The notes under the pieces: model-generated
Told to the model about the DNA's origin: nothing
Databases searched by the model: none
Seen by the model: the letters and a program-made list of their open reading frames with translations, nothing else
Made by a program: the position numbers and the translations under genes
Source of the DNA: Nitrososphaeria archaeon
GTDB lineage: Archaea; Thermoproteota; Nitrososphaeria; Conexivisphaerales; UBA164
Direction: 5' to 3'
Length of the DNA: 7,205 bases
Assembly (NCBI GenBank): GCA_029775955.1
Contig: JARVJW010000009.1
Coordinates: 1-7,205, forward strand
Shown: positions 1 through 6,151 of the stretch, in pieces
Layout of the letters: each line of letters starts with the position of its first letter
Numbering within the stretch: position 1 is the first letter of the stretch

Positions 1-438
1 TTTCTCCATCATAGCCATCTAGGAGGTTTGTGTCCCATGATATTGGTTTTTCAACCTTTAGTCCTGCTTCTTTTCTAACGTTTTAGGCTGTATGAGTTCG
101 CCTAAGCCATTTATCCCAACACCACGCTCTTCTCAAATCTATACTCTCTTCGTAAGGTTTCACTGAAATCCCATTCCTGTAACTGTAAAGCGTTTCCTTG
201 ACTCTAACGGATCTTCAGTTCAGGCCTATTTCTTCCTGCTCGCCCACGAATGTATCCTTTCCTCCACGATTCAAGCACGGAATAAGCCTGTTTTATTGCT
301 GAGCCCACGTAATGCTTGGAATAGGCCCACCCTTCAAGATACTAAGCCTTTTTCCAAAAGTCTTATCCTTCCTCTTCCATAACTCATCCAGGATAGAGTT
401 TGTGCATGTAATCCTCTATAAGCCCATTTACCTCAAGG
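1..438 (-). pseudogene. tnpB: tnpB remnant of an IS607-type element (5' part, runs off window start)
   Basis: TnpB is the RNA-guided nuclease carried by IS607 and IS605 elements. Reading the minus strand from 438 downwards gives TnpB-like blocks in changing frames: an N-terminal EVNGLIEDYMHKLY, then DELWKRKDKTFGKRL, then AYSKHYVGSAIKQAYSVLES followed by a basic WRKGYIRGRAGR stretch, then VRVKETLYSYRNGISVKPYE, and at the edge VEKPISWDTNLLDGYDGE. The Asp of the WDTN block (about position 20) would be the first RuvC catalytic residue. Several frameshifts and stops separate these blocks, so this copy cannot make a protein. It directly follows a truncated tnpA on the same strand, which is the normal IS607 gene order. 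The zinc finger and RuvC-II/III parts would lie outside the window. The family call comes from recognised blocks, not from a search. Confidence 0.75.
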
Positions 439-687
439 TCATGTGGCATTGATGCTTTGACCAACAAGCTTCTTGACACCATCAATAACCTCCCCATACC
501 TATGGCTTCTCATTCCATAGAGCCTTCCAGCAAAGTGAGAAACTGTCGTAATTAAGTCTTCAACAAGTTCTCCTTGAGTCTTTTCATCATGGTTTACTAC
601 TTCTATTTCTGTTCCGAAAGTTGTGAACACTTTCTTTAAAGTTTCAATACCAAACCCTGTGAGCCTGTCTTCATAAGCGATTATCAC
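439..687 (-). pseudogene. tnpA: Truncated IS607-type serine recombinase TnpA (C-terminal part)
   Basis: IS607 TnpA is normally about 200 residues: a MerR-like helix-turn-helix followed by a small serine-recombinase domain whose Ser attacks the DNA. Only the C-terminal part is here, 82 residues from a GTG, and the frame stays open for about 13 codons further upstream before a TAA. Visible family blocks are IIAYEDRLTGFG, TTFGTEIEVVNHDEKT, ELVEDLITTVSHFAGRLYG and MRSHRYGEV. The HTH and the catalytic-Ser segment are absent. In the usual DRLxRFG motif the second Arg is replaced by Gly (residue 11), a further sign of decay. A broken tnpB follows immediately downstream. The GTG at 685-687 is probably an accidental start inside the original gene. 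The identification as IS607 TnpA is fairly sure; activity is very unlikely. Confidence 0.82.
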
Positions 688-781
688 TTTAGATATACTT
701 CTATATTTACCAATATTTAAATCTATTTATATTGAAACTGTAGTCTACGGCGTAAAATCCGCATTATAAAATGCCGTCTCT

Positions 782-803
782 AAAAAATTATAAATTCTTA
801 TAA
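782..803 (-). terminator. Possible weak terminator after the decayed tnpB
   Basis: On the minus strand TTATAA-GAAT-TTATAA forms a 6-bp all-A/T stem (788-803) followed at once by six Ts (782-787). It lies about 80 bp downstream of the tnpB remnant. The stem is thermodynamically weak, and in archaea the T run alone may be what matters. It could equally be chance in an A/T-rich junction between two IS remnants. Confidence 0.25.
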
Positions 804-879
804 CCATAATTCGGAGCGTTGACCTTCAAGCCTGCTCTAGCCGCCTTAGGCTCATGGCCGGTGTACAGGTATTAATCAT

Positions 880-1829
880 TCAAAGAAGGCCATTCGCACT
901 AACGGTAAAGGGGTAGCCACAGAGGCGCAGGGTTATGGCAAGTGAGGCCAGCCTATTGGTCAATGTCACAGGTTCCGCATTTCGATATCCCCAAGCCTGG
1001 TGCTTCAGCTTATCACCACAGACAGGACACTCAGTCCCTCTTGGGCTCACATAAACGGTCTTGAATGAGGACTTGCATTCAATCATCTTCTGGTAAGCCT
1101 TTCATTTGTTCAACTTTGTCCTGAACTTCCTGTTGTTTCCACTAGTCCTTATTCCGTTCAAGTCTTCAAAGACAAATGATGCGCCTGGGTTTTCCTTCAC
1201 AGTAGCAAGGCATCATTGACGCAGTTCTGCCTATTGTGCTTCTGTAGGCTCTTCCTCCTCCTGGAGAAGTCGTTCTGTATGTGCGCTATGTCAGAAATGC
1301 TCTGTGTGTCAGTTCCTTTCAGCGCAGGCCTGTCATCACCAAGCAAACGTGGAATCTATCGTGAAGTCCTGCGCCACGAAGCTAGTGTCCTTTTCCGACA
1401 TGGTTAACACACACAAAATTATGTCTCTGAAGCTTTTACTGTACTAGTGCTTGTTCTCAGTGTTTATTGGGACGTAAGCGTAATGCCAGGGGTAGAGCGT
1501 TGCTTTGTCACCTTGAACAGCTCGCCGTCAATCCTCATTTCAAGCTTCTTCACAACAGGTATCCTCAGCTCGCCATGATTGTTCTTCTTGTATTATCAGG
1601 CAACGGCAGAAACGGGGCCGAGGTTGTGAATCGCATAATCGTAGTTTGACACAAACCACGGCTTGACCTCAATGCAATTGGCGAAGGTATCCTATTGTGA
1701 TCGCGTATAGCCATTTCATAGGCAACCTCAAGGGCGTGCCTTATCATATTATGCATGTCCGTGAGGTACTTCTTCTTGTGGCTCATAGTGCCCGACAATT
1801 GTCCCCCTGGATTTCCATGGATAGCTCAT
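880..1829 (-). pseudogene. tnpB: Decayed IS605/IS1341-type tnpB, near full span
   Basis: A second tnpB lineage, readable almost end to end on the minus strand but in constantly changing frames. From the N-terminus: TIVGHYEPQEEV; HNMIRHALEVAYEMAIRDHN; EVKPWFVSNYDYAIHNL; SYKKNN-like YKKNNHGELRIPVVKKLEMR then IDGELFKV; DIAHIQNDFSRRRKSLQKHN; VKENPGASFVFEDLNGIR, whose Glu (codon near 1165-1167) is the RuvC-II acid; KAYQKMIECKSSFKTVYVSP; and the first zinc knuckle ECPVCG (about 1015-1030). A shifted frame gives CGTCDIDQ-stop, where the second knuckle and the DRD of RuvC-III should be. At least five frameshifts and several stops are needed to thread it, including a TGA where a Trp is expected after KLNK. 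Span is about 317 codons against a usual 370-420, so parts are lost. The start is taken at the ATG at 1827-1829 in the TIVGHY frame and is uncertain. Plus-strand ORFs inside this interval are shadows. Confidence 0.82.
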
Positions 1830-2158
1830 GGCTTCATCACCTTCAGTATTTCCTTTATCTTCATATATATTATAGCTACTCATAAAGGTCATCGTGGCTA
1901 CTTCTAACCCTGTTCTAGGTGCAGCTCCCTCAAGGAGGTATTGCTACTGGAACGGGCCTATTCGTGTACGATATGCAGCTCATTATTGACTGCTACCTGA
2001 ATGTCAGTCGCAACTTAGCTATGCTCGCCGCCAATTCAACGTAGAGGATAAACGGCCGTGGAGGTTCATGCCCACGGCGGCAAGTGCCTTAAAAACAATC
2101 AGAAGCACAGCATATTGTGCTATCACCAATGTATAGGTATAGAAGAACGGTGTGTAGT
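1830..2158. other. No gene: spacer between tnpB remnant and cdc48 3' end
   Basis: No ORF here looks like a protein. The stretch contains A/T-rich TATA-like sequence at 1860-1877 that could have served the dead tnpB (minus), a 7-bp stem hairpin GCCGTGG/CCACGGC with a 10-base loop at 2055-2078, and the terminator-like hairpin described separately. Part of it may be unrecognisable IS debris, but I could not thread any transposase through it. Confidence 0.5.
2091..2121 (-). terminator. Likely cdc48 terminator
   Basis: Downstream of the cdc48 stop on the minus strand there is a perfect 6-bp stem AGCACA/TGTGCT with a 6-base loop (2104-2121), followed after 8 bases by a run of five Ts (2091-2095). 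The position, 38 bp past the stop, suits a 3' end. A second stronger hairpin (2055-2078) lies just beyond. Archaeal termination depends mainly on T runs, so the exact site is an inference. Confidence 0.35.
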
Positions 2159-4372
2159 TCACCTGTAATATGGAACTGCCGCCTTTTCGATTGTTTTGCC
2201 TTCCCTTGATGCCCTTACCTTCTTTATAGCTTCTTCAAAATGCTTCTGACCAATATAAACCTGTTCTAGTCCCTTCCGAGCATCTTCTGGCGTTTGATGT
2301 TTTCTCAAATATTCCTGCAACACTATGGATATTGCTGTATTTACAACAGATTCAAGATCCGCTCCACTAAAGTCCTCAGTTTCATCTGCTATCCTTTCCA
2401 AACTCACTTGATCATCAATAGTGCAAAGCCCTTCTGATACGCCCTCTGAAGTGCAAATGGGCACATCCTTGATATGTATTTTCAGTATTTCCAGCCTTGA
2501 CATTTTATCAGGCTTTGGCACGTATATCAACTTGTCGAATCTGCCAGCTCTAAGCAACGCCGGGTCTATCATATCAATCCTGTTCGTCGAACCAATTACC
2601 ACCACGCCATGGAGCGGTTCTATTCCGTCAAGTTCTGTAAGCAGCTGAGAAACAACCTTTTCCGTGACGCCGCTGTCAGCTGCTATTCCCCTGACCGGAG
2701 CAAGTGCATCCAACTCGTCAAAAAATATTATGCATGGAGCAGCCTGTCTAGCTTTCCTGAAAACCTCCCTTACCGCCTTTTCCGACTCGCCCACCCATTT
2801 AGAAAGCAGCTCAGGGCCTCTTACACTTATAAAGTTTGCCTCACTCTCTGTAGCTACAGCCTTCGCAAGCATAGTTTTTCCAGTGCCTGGCTGGCCGTAA
2901 ATTAAAATCCCCTTTGGTATCCTGTATATAAGTCTCTTGTAAACATCAGGAAATTTTAGTGGCCATTCAACAGCCTCCTTAAGCTCATTCTTGACGTCTT
3001 CCAGCCCACCTATATCTTCCCATTTTACTTCAGGTGTTTCAAGGTAAACCTCTCTCATTGCCGATGGTGTAATCTCTTTAAGGGCATCTACAAAGTCCTG
3101 CATTTTTACCTTGAGTTCCCCAAGAATCTCTGCTGGGATCCTTTCCTCCTCCAAATTTATTTTCGGAAGGACCCTTTTAAGAGCCTTCATCGCGGCTTCC
3201 TTACACAGATATTCAAGGTCTGCTCCAACGAAACCGTGCGTTTGAGACGCAAGCCTTTCTATTTCAACATCATCAGCAAGCGGCATATTTCTAGTATGAA
3301 TCTGTAATATTTCCAGCCTGCCAGTCTTATCTGGGACTTTTAGCTCAATTTCCCTGTCAAACCTTCCAGGCCTTCTAAGTGCTGGGTCAATTGCATTTGG
3401 CCTATTTGTGGCGCCAATTACTATAACCTTTCCCCTAGCTTCAAGCCCATCCATCAGGGTTAACAGCTGACTTACAACCCTTCTTTCAACTTCACCTGTA
3501 ACTTCATCCCTCTTAGGAGCTATTGCATCAATTTCATCTATAAATATAATTGAAGGTGCCTTCTCCTTTGCTTCTTGAAATTTTTCCCTTAACCTAGCCT
3601 CAGATTCCCCATAAAATTTACTCATGATTTCAGGGCCTGAAATATGTATAAATGTTGCATTTGTTTCATTTGCCACAGCCTTGGCCAGTAGCGTTTTTCC
3701 TGTACCTGGCGGGCCGTAAAGAAGGACACCCTTGGGGGGCTCTATCCCCAGCCTTTCGAACAACTCTGGATGCCTAAGCGGAAGCTCGACCATCTCCCTT
3801 ATCTTCTGTATCTCATCTTTCAAGCCGCCTATATCTTCATACGTTATCCTTGGCACTCCCTTCAAGCCCTGTCCCTTTCCACTTCTTTCAATTACAGTTT
3901 TCTGATTTATTATAACAGCCTCCGCATTTGCTGGTGAAGTTTGAACTACGTTGAATGTTATCCTGCCACCAAAGTATGGTACAATAATGTTATCACCTTT
4001 GACAACCGGAAGCCCTTCCAAGGCGTCAGTTATGTACCTTTCATCTATGTATGGCACATCCTCAAGCGGTGAAATAATTATCTTCTCAGACGGCACAGCT
4101 TTTACCTTTCTTATCGATACGTTATCACCAATAGCAACCCCAGAATTGCTTCTTATAAGACCGTCAATTCTTACTATTCCCCGCCCTTCATCAGTTGGGT
4201 ATAGTGGCAAAACCTTTGCTACAGTTTTCCTTTTGCCCCTTATCTCAATCACATCACCGCTCTGGAGGTTTAACACGTCCATAACTTCATAATCAACCCT
4301 AGCAACACCACGGCCAACATCTCTAGTATAAGCCTCCATTACCTTTAAAGTAACAGAGTTCGACTCTGTCAT
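2159..4372 (-). CDS. cdc48: CDC48/VAT-type AAA+ ATPase (p97 homologue)
   Basis: A 737-residue double-ring ATPase of the CDC48/p97/VAT family, a cytosolic hexamer that unfolds proteins by threading them through its pore. Visible domains are the N-terminal double-psi barrel (about 8-90), the second N subdomain (about 100-165), D1 (about 180-400) and D2 (about 450-690). D1 has Walker A GPPGTGKT (220-227), Walker B IIFIDE (275-280), sensor-1 N323, arginine fingers R334 and R337, and pore loop KFYGE (252-256). D2 has Walker A GQPGTGKT (493-500, Gln in place of the usual first Pro), Walker B IIFFDE (548-553), N597, R608/R611, and pore loop KWVGES (525-530). All key residues are present, so it should be active. 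The C-terminus VPYYR fits the HbYX motif that docks ATPases on the 20S proteasome. A segment around 638-655 is longer than in most homologues. The start is supported by GAGGT 8 bp upstream and a TATA box. It is monocistronic, between IS remnants. Confidence 0.97.
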   Translation of the reverse strand: MTESNSVTLKVMEAYTRDVGRGVARVDYEVMDVLNLQSGDVIEIRGKRKTVAKVLPLYPTDEGRGIVRIDGLIRSNSGVAIGDNVSIRKVKAVPSEKIIISPLEDVPYIDERYITDALEGLPVVKGDNIIVPYFGGRITFNVVQTSPANAEAVIINQKTVIERSGKGQGLKGVPRITYEDIGGLKDEIQKIREMVELPLRHPELFERLGIEPPKGVLLYGPPGTGKTLLAKAVANETNATFIHISGPEIMSKFYGESEARLREKFQEAKEKAPSIIFIDEIDAIAPKRDEVTGEVERRVVSQLLTLMDGLEARGKVIVIGATNRPNAIDPALRRPGRFDREIELKVPDKTGRLEILQIHTRNMPLADDVEIERLASQTHGFVGADLEYLCKEAAMKALKRVLPKINLEEERIPAEILGELKVKMQDFVDALKEITPSAMREVYLETPEVKWEDIGGLEDVKNELKEAVEWPLKFPDVYKRLIYRIPKGILIYGQPGTGKTMLAKAVATESEANFISVRGPELLSKWVGESEKAVREVFRKARQAAPCIIFFDELDALAPVRGIAADSGVTEKVVSQLLTELDGIEPLHGVVVIGSTNRIDMIDPALLRAGRFDKLIYVPKPDKMSRLEILKIHIKDVPICTSEGVSEGLCTIDDQVSLERIADETEDFSGADLESVVNTAISIVLQEYLRKHQTPEDARKGLEQVYIGQKHFEEAIKKVRASREGKTIEKAAVPYYR

Positions 4373-4380
4373 ATCACAAT

Positions 4381-4385
4381 ACCTC
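4381..4385 (-). promoter_or_regulatory. Shine-Dalgarno of cdc48
   Basis: GAGGT on the minus strand, separated by 8 bases from the ATG at 4370-4372. It fixes the cdc48 start and shows that this organism uses leadered, SD-dependent initiation for at least this gene. Confidence 0.75.
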
Positions 4386-4407
4386 AGTAGTATTAAATCG
4401 CATTGGC

Positions 4408-4418
4408 TTTTATATTTT
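4408..4418 (-). promoter_or_regulatory. cdc48 TATA box
   Basis: On the minus strand AAATATAAAAG, preceded by a purine-rich CGGAA that could act as BRE. Its centre (about 4413) predicts transcription start near 4387, giving a short leader of about 15 bases that just contains the GAGGT. It is the only good TATA element in the 70 bp upstream of the gene. The IS-derived hairpin repeat begins 27 bp further upstream. Confidence 0.65.
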
Positions 4419-4444
4419 TCCGCATCTTTCCTTTCTATCTTTCA

Positions 4445-4534
4445 TCAACTACTAACCCCTAAAGTAGTTTAGCTTGTTGCTGGCCTTCCAGTAGACATAG
4501 ATTCACTGAACCGCAACGATTGGCTGGTTGATCA
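4445..4534 (-). repeat. Scar of a tnpB 3' end with hairpin, upstream of cdc48 (copy A)
   Basis: The first 45 bases (4445-4489) are identical to 6778-6822, and similarity continues with mismatches to about 4530, where the homologous sequence is the last part of a tnpB (see 6778-7205). On the minus strand this copy reads LINQPIVAVQ-stop, the kind of end seen in archaeal TnpB proteins, followed by the tail. It includes a perfect 7-bp stem AACTACT/AGTAGTT (4447-4469) with a 9-base loop. No more of the tnpB is recognisable upstream, so this is a solo element end. It lies 73 bp from the cdc48 start, on the same strand, just upstream of the TATA box. Confidence 0.75.
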
Positions 4535-4576
4535 ATTTACGAGCGCAAGCCTACCTGCTTCAGCGATAGGTTAGGG

Positions 4577-4588
4577 AGTTATATAAAG
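4577..4588 (+). promoter_or_regulatory. TATA-like element before the plus-strand tnpB fragment
   Basis: TTATATAAAGCTTATATAGA (from 4579) is a near-palindromic A/T block that would make a strong archaeal TATA box on either strand. On the plus strand it predicts a start near 4610, just before the tnpB fragment. Whether it is a relic of an element or drives transcription towards the tRNA cannot be told. Confidence 0.3.
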
Positions 4589-4614
4589 CTTATATAGACA
4601 CGGCATATATATTG

Positions 4615-4934
4615 ATGCAAAAGGGTGATTTCGCATCGGCAATAATGGATGCCAGCTGGGCCAACTACGCTAACTGTCTACAAGGCAGAAAGGCGTGGTG
4701 GACATGTAATACTCGTCAACCCAGCAACATCGCAGAAATGCTCCAGATGCTGGATCCCGATATGAAAGACCTATCTAGGTTAACATTCAAATGCATGTAG
4801 ATAGGGATATAAATACGGTCAGAAATATTCTGGCTGCGGGTCAGGAACTGGCCAATGTGGAGGAACTGCCTCTACTTGTCCAACAAAGGCGGATAAGCAA
4901 GTTTGTTCCTATGAAAGAAGCCCAAAGGCTTTAG
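4615..4934 (+). pseudogene. tnpB: tnpB C-terminal fragment directly upstream of tRNA-Leu
   Basis: A third TnpB lineage, represented only by its C-terminal third. It begins in one frame with FASAIMDASWANYA, continues in a second with YKAERRGGHVILVNPATSQKC then SRC (first zinc knuckle, about 4726-4750), returns to the first for LTFKC, and ends in a third frame, open from 4791 to the TAG at 4932-4934, with HVDRDINTVRNILAAGQEL then ANVEELPLLVQQRR. The DRD of this last block is RuvC-III. RuvC-I and II and the whole N-terminus are absent, and at least three frame changes are needed, so it is dead. It faces the opposite way to the tnpB scar at 4445-4534 and ends only 16 bp before the tRNA. The long single-frame ORF starting at 4612 is part of this fragment, not a gene. 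Confidence 0.85.
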
Positions 4935-4950
4935 CCATGGGTAGGTTCGC

Positions 4951-5035
4951 GCGGGGGTCGCCTAGACTGGTCAATGGCGCGAGGCTCAGAACCTCGTCCC
5001 GTTGGGGTGCGTGGGTTCAAATCCCACTCCCCGCA
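4951..5035 (+). tRNA. tRNA-Leu (anticodon CAG)
   Basis: A complete class II tRNA of 85 bases. The acceptor stem GCGGGGG pairs with TCCCCGC (5028-5034, one G-U), with discriminator A at 5035 as expected for leucine. There is a 3-bp D stem GCC/GGC (4960-4962 with 4976-4978) and an anticodon stem CGAGG/CCTCG around loop CTCAGAA, giving anticodon CAG at 4987-4989, which reads CUG. The long variable arm contains CCC-GTT-GGG (4998-5006). The T stem GTGGG/CCCAC has loop TTCAAAT. CCA is not encoded and no intron is seen. The 16 bp upstream and the end of the tnpB fragment before it show no clear TATA box at the usual distance, so expression is uncertain. Confidence 0.96.
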
Positions 5036-5070
5036 CTTTAATTTACGTATCCAATTCTTGCATTTTTAAA

Positions 5071-5077
5071 GGAGGAG
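5071..5077 (+). promoter_or_regulatory. Shine-Dalgarno-like GGAGGAG before the 42-residue ORF
   Basis: GGAGGAG, preceded by AAA, is a near-perfect anti-SD match, 14 bases before the ATG at 5092. The gap is longer than the usual 5-10, but no nearer start codon exists in this frame. It is the main reason to take the small ORF seriously. Confidence 0.4.
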
Positions 5078-5091
5078 TAGAATATAATAGT

Positions 5092-5220
5092 ATGATATAT
5101 GTTTATACCCACAGCCTAAAACGTGCTTGTGACCTGCTCAAAAGGGCGAAAATAGCTGAGAAAGACAGAGTTTTAACAGTTAATGGCACAAGCTATGTAA
5201 GAATGGTAAACAATACATAA
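5092..5220 (+). CDS. Small hypothetical protein, 42 residues, possibly a truncated gene
   Basis: I do not recognise this product. It starts MIYVYTHSLKRACDLLKRAK, then IAEKDRVLTVNGTSYVRM, and ends NNT before TAA: a short strand, an amphipathic basic helix and a strand-like tail, with no signal peptide or membrane segment. The ATG at 5092 is chosen because of the strong GGAGGAG upstream; the frame extends back into the tRNA, where it is meaningless. The gene begins 57 bp after the tRNA and ends just before debris of an IS5-like element. It may be the 5' end of a gene cut off by that insertion, with the stop supplied by foreign sequence, or a complete microprotein, or chance. The composition looks coding. 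Confidence 0.4.
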   Translation: MIYVYTHSLKRACDLLKRAKIAEKDRVLTVNGTSYVRMVNNT

Positions 5221-5356
5221 ATCATGTATATACTCTTACGGCCGGGCGAGGTGGCATGATAGCTTGGCCTCACTGTCGCCACACTCCGCATGGATCGGAA
5301 GCTCAGGGTCATACGTACCACTGGGAACCAACACGAATACCTGAATCGGAGATTAA
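5221..5356. other. No gene recognised: flank of the IS5-like remnant
   Basis: Between the small ORF and the end of the transposase remnant. It is richer in G/C than the flanks and gives no believable protein in any frame. It probably contains one end of the IS5-like element, but I could not find a convincing terminal inverted repeat partner near 6085-6150. Confidence 0.4.
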
Positions 5357-6084
5357 CTAGGCCTTAGGCACAATTATTATCGGATCGATGCGTGCCAGTG
5401 CTTCCTTCCCTATGTGTCCATTATCCTCAAGCCCGATATTATATCTGTCATTACATCGTAGTTCTTCAGCCTGTTCCTGAACTTTTCGTCCATAATCCTC
5501 TTCATCATTGAGAAGGTCTGCTCCACAATTATCCTGGCCTTCGCTAGCCGCTGTCGTACATCCCTATGAGATTCTTGACCTTTATCTGGGGATTGAGCTC
5601 AGGAAATTCATCCTTCATACACTAGGTCGGCGTCACCCCGCAGGCAGCTTCAGGTGACTCTTCTTAAACACATCATAATCGTGCCCATAGCATGCTGTGT
5701 CCTATGGATTTTAGTCCCCTTATTGTTCGCTGGATCTTTACGGTATGCTTTTGTCGGAGTAATGGCTTTGCTTTGCCCCGGCCTAGGTATCTCCGTGGCA
5801 TCTATGAACGCCTTGAAGTTCTCCTCTACATCCTCGGGCGCCTGCGCCCTCATGGCGCTCTCCTACAGCTTCTCAGAAGGACCTCTTTTACCACAGGCTC
5901 CAGCTTGTGTATGCCCTTAAGCACAGTGCTCTGGTCCGAACAGGTAGGAGGTCAGGGTGGGGGTTATGTACTCTATAGTGTATGAACAGCCTATCCTTTA
6001 GGGACAGCTTGAACTGCCTTCCAGTCTCTCCTGTCCTTGTAAGGTTTTCCCCACCTTGACATGACTATAGTATACAACAGGCAT
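5357..6084 (-). pseudogene. Decayed IS5-like DDE transposase
   Basis: Minus-strand reading gives the outline of a small IS5-family transposase in several frames. It opens with GRQFKLSLKDRLF, typical of the N-terminus, then DQSTVLKGIHKLEPVVKEV (helix-turn-helix region), and FKAFIDATEIPRP with the first catalytic Asp near 5800. KGTKIHRTQHAMG follows, then HDYDVFKKSHLKLP with the second Asp near 5679, LAKARIIVEQTFSMMKRIMD with the catalytic Glu near 5522, then NRLKNYDVMTDIISGL, and finally ALARIDPIIIVPKA-stop at 5357. At least four frameshifts and several stops make it inactive. The span is about 240 codons against about 260-290 normally, and the distance between the two Asp blocks looks short, suggesting deletion. 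Start is taken at the ATG at 6082-6084 and is uncertain. Overlapping plus-strand ORFs are shadows. Confidence 0.82.
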
Positions 6085-6096
6085 ATATTTATATTC
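6083..6096 (+). promoter_or_regulatory. Possible TATA box for the 6152-6433 ORF
   Basis: ATATATTTATATTC is a plausible archaeal TATA element on the plus strand, predicting a start near 6115-6120, about 35 bases before the first ATG of the small ORF. It overlaps the presumed 5' end of the dead transposase, so it could be an IS-supplied promoter. Confidence 0.3.
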
Positions 6097-6151
6097 TTAG
6101 AAACCTTCCAGGTGTTGTGGAAACGGCAGTCCTGATATCGTTCACTTTGAG

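Noticed and set aside
1216..1885. Plus-strand ORFs of about 60 codons and a 77-codon minus ORF at 1565-1798
   Set aside because: The plus-strand ones are antisense to the decayed tnpB. The minus ORF contains a piece of TnpB N-terminus but drifts out of frame, so it is part of the pseudogene.
2055..2078. GCCGTGG/CCACGGC hairpin as a riboswitch or ncRNA
   Set aside because: A single 7-bp stem with no conserved motif. It is more simply part of the cdc48 3' region or IS debris.
2421..4292. Several plus-strand ORFs of 75-113 codons opposite cdc48
   Set aside because: They lie antisense inside a well-supported conserved gene, with low-complexity Ser/Pro/Thr-rich translations typical of shadow frames and no promoter or SD.
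4612..4800. 62-codon ORF as an independent gene
   Set aside because: IMDASW plus the YKAERRGG and TSQKCSRC blocks in the next frame show it is a frameshifted tnpB.
5011..5035. tRNA 3' end as an integrase attachment site
   Set aside because: I looked for a second copy of the T-arm and acceptor 3' sequence in the window and found none; no integrase is present.
5650..5985. ORFs at 5654-5920 and 5692-5985 (plus) and 5650-5853 (minus) as separate genes
   Set aside because: The minus ORF holds the IDATEIPRP block of the IS5-like transposase and is a fragment of that pseudogene. The plus ORFs are its shadows.
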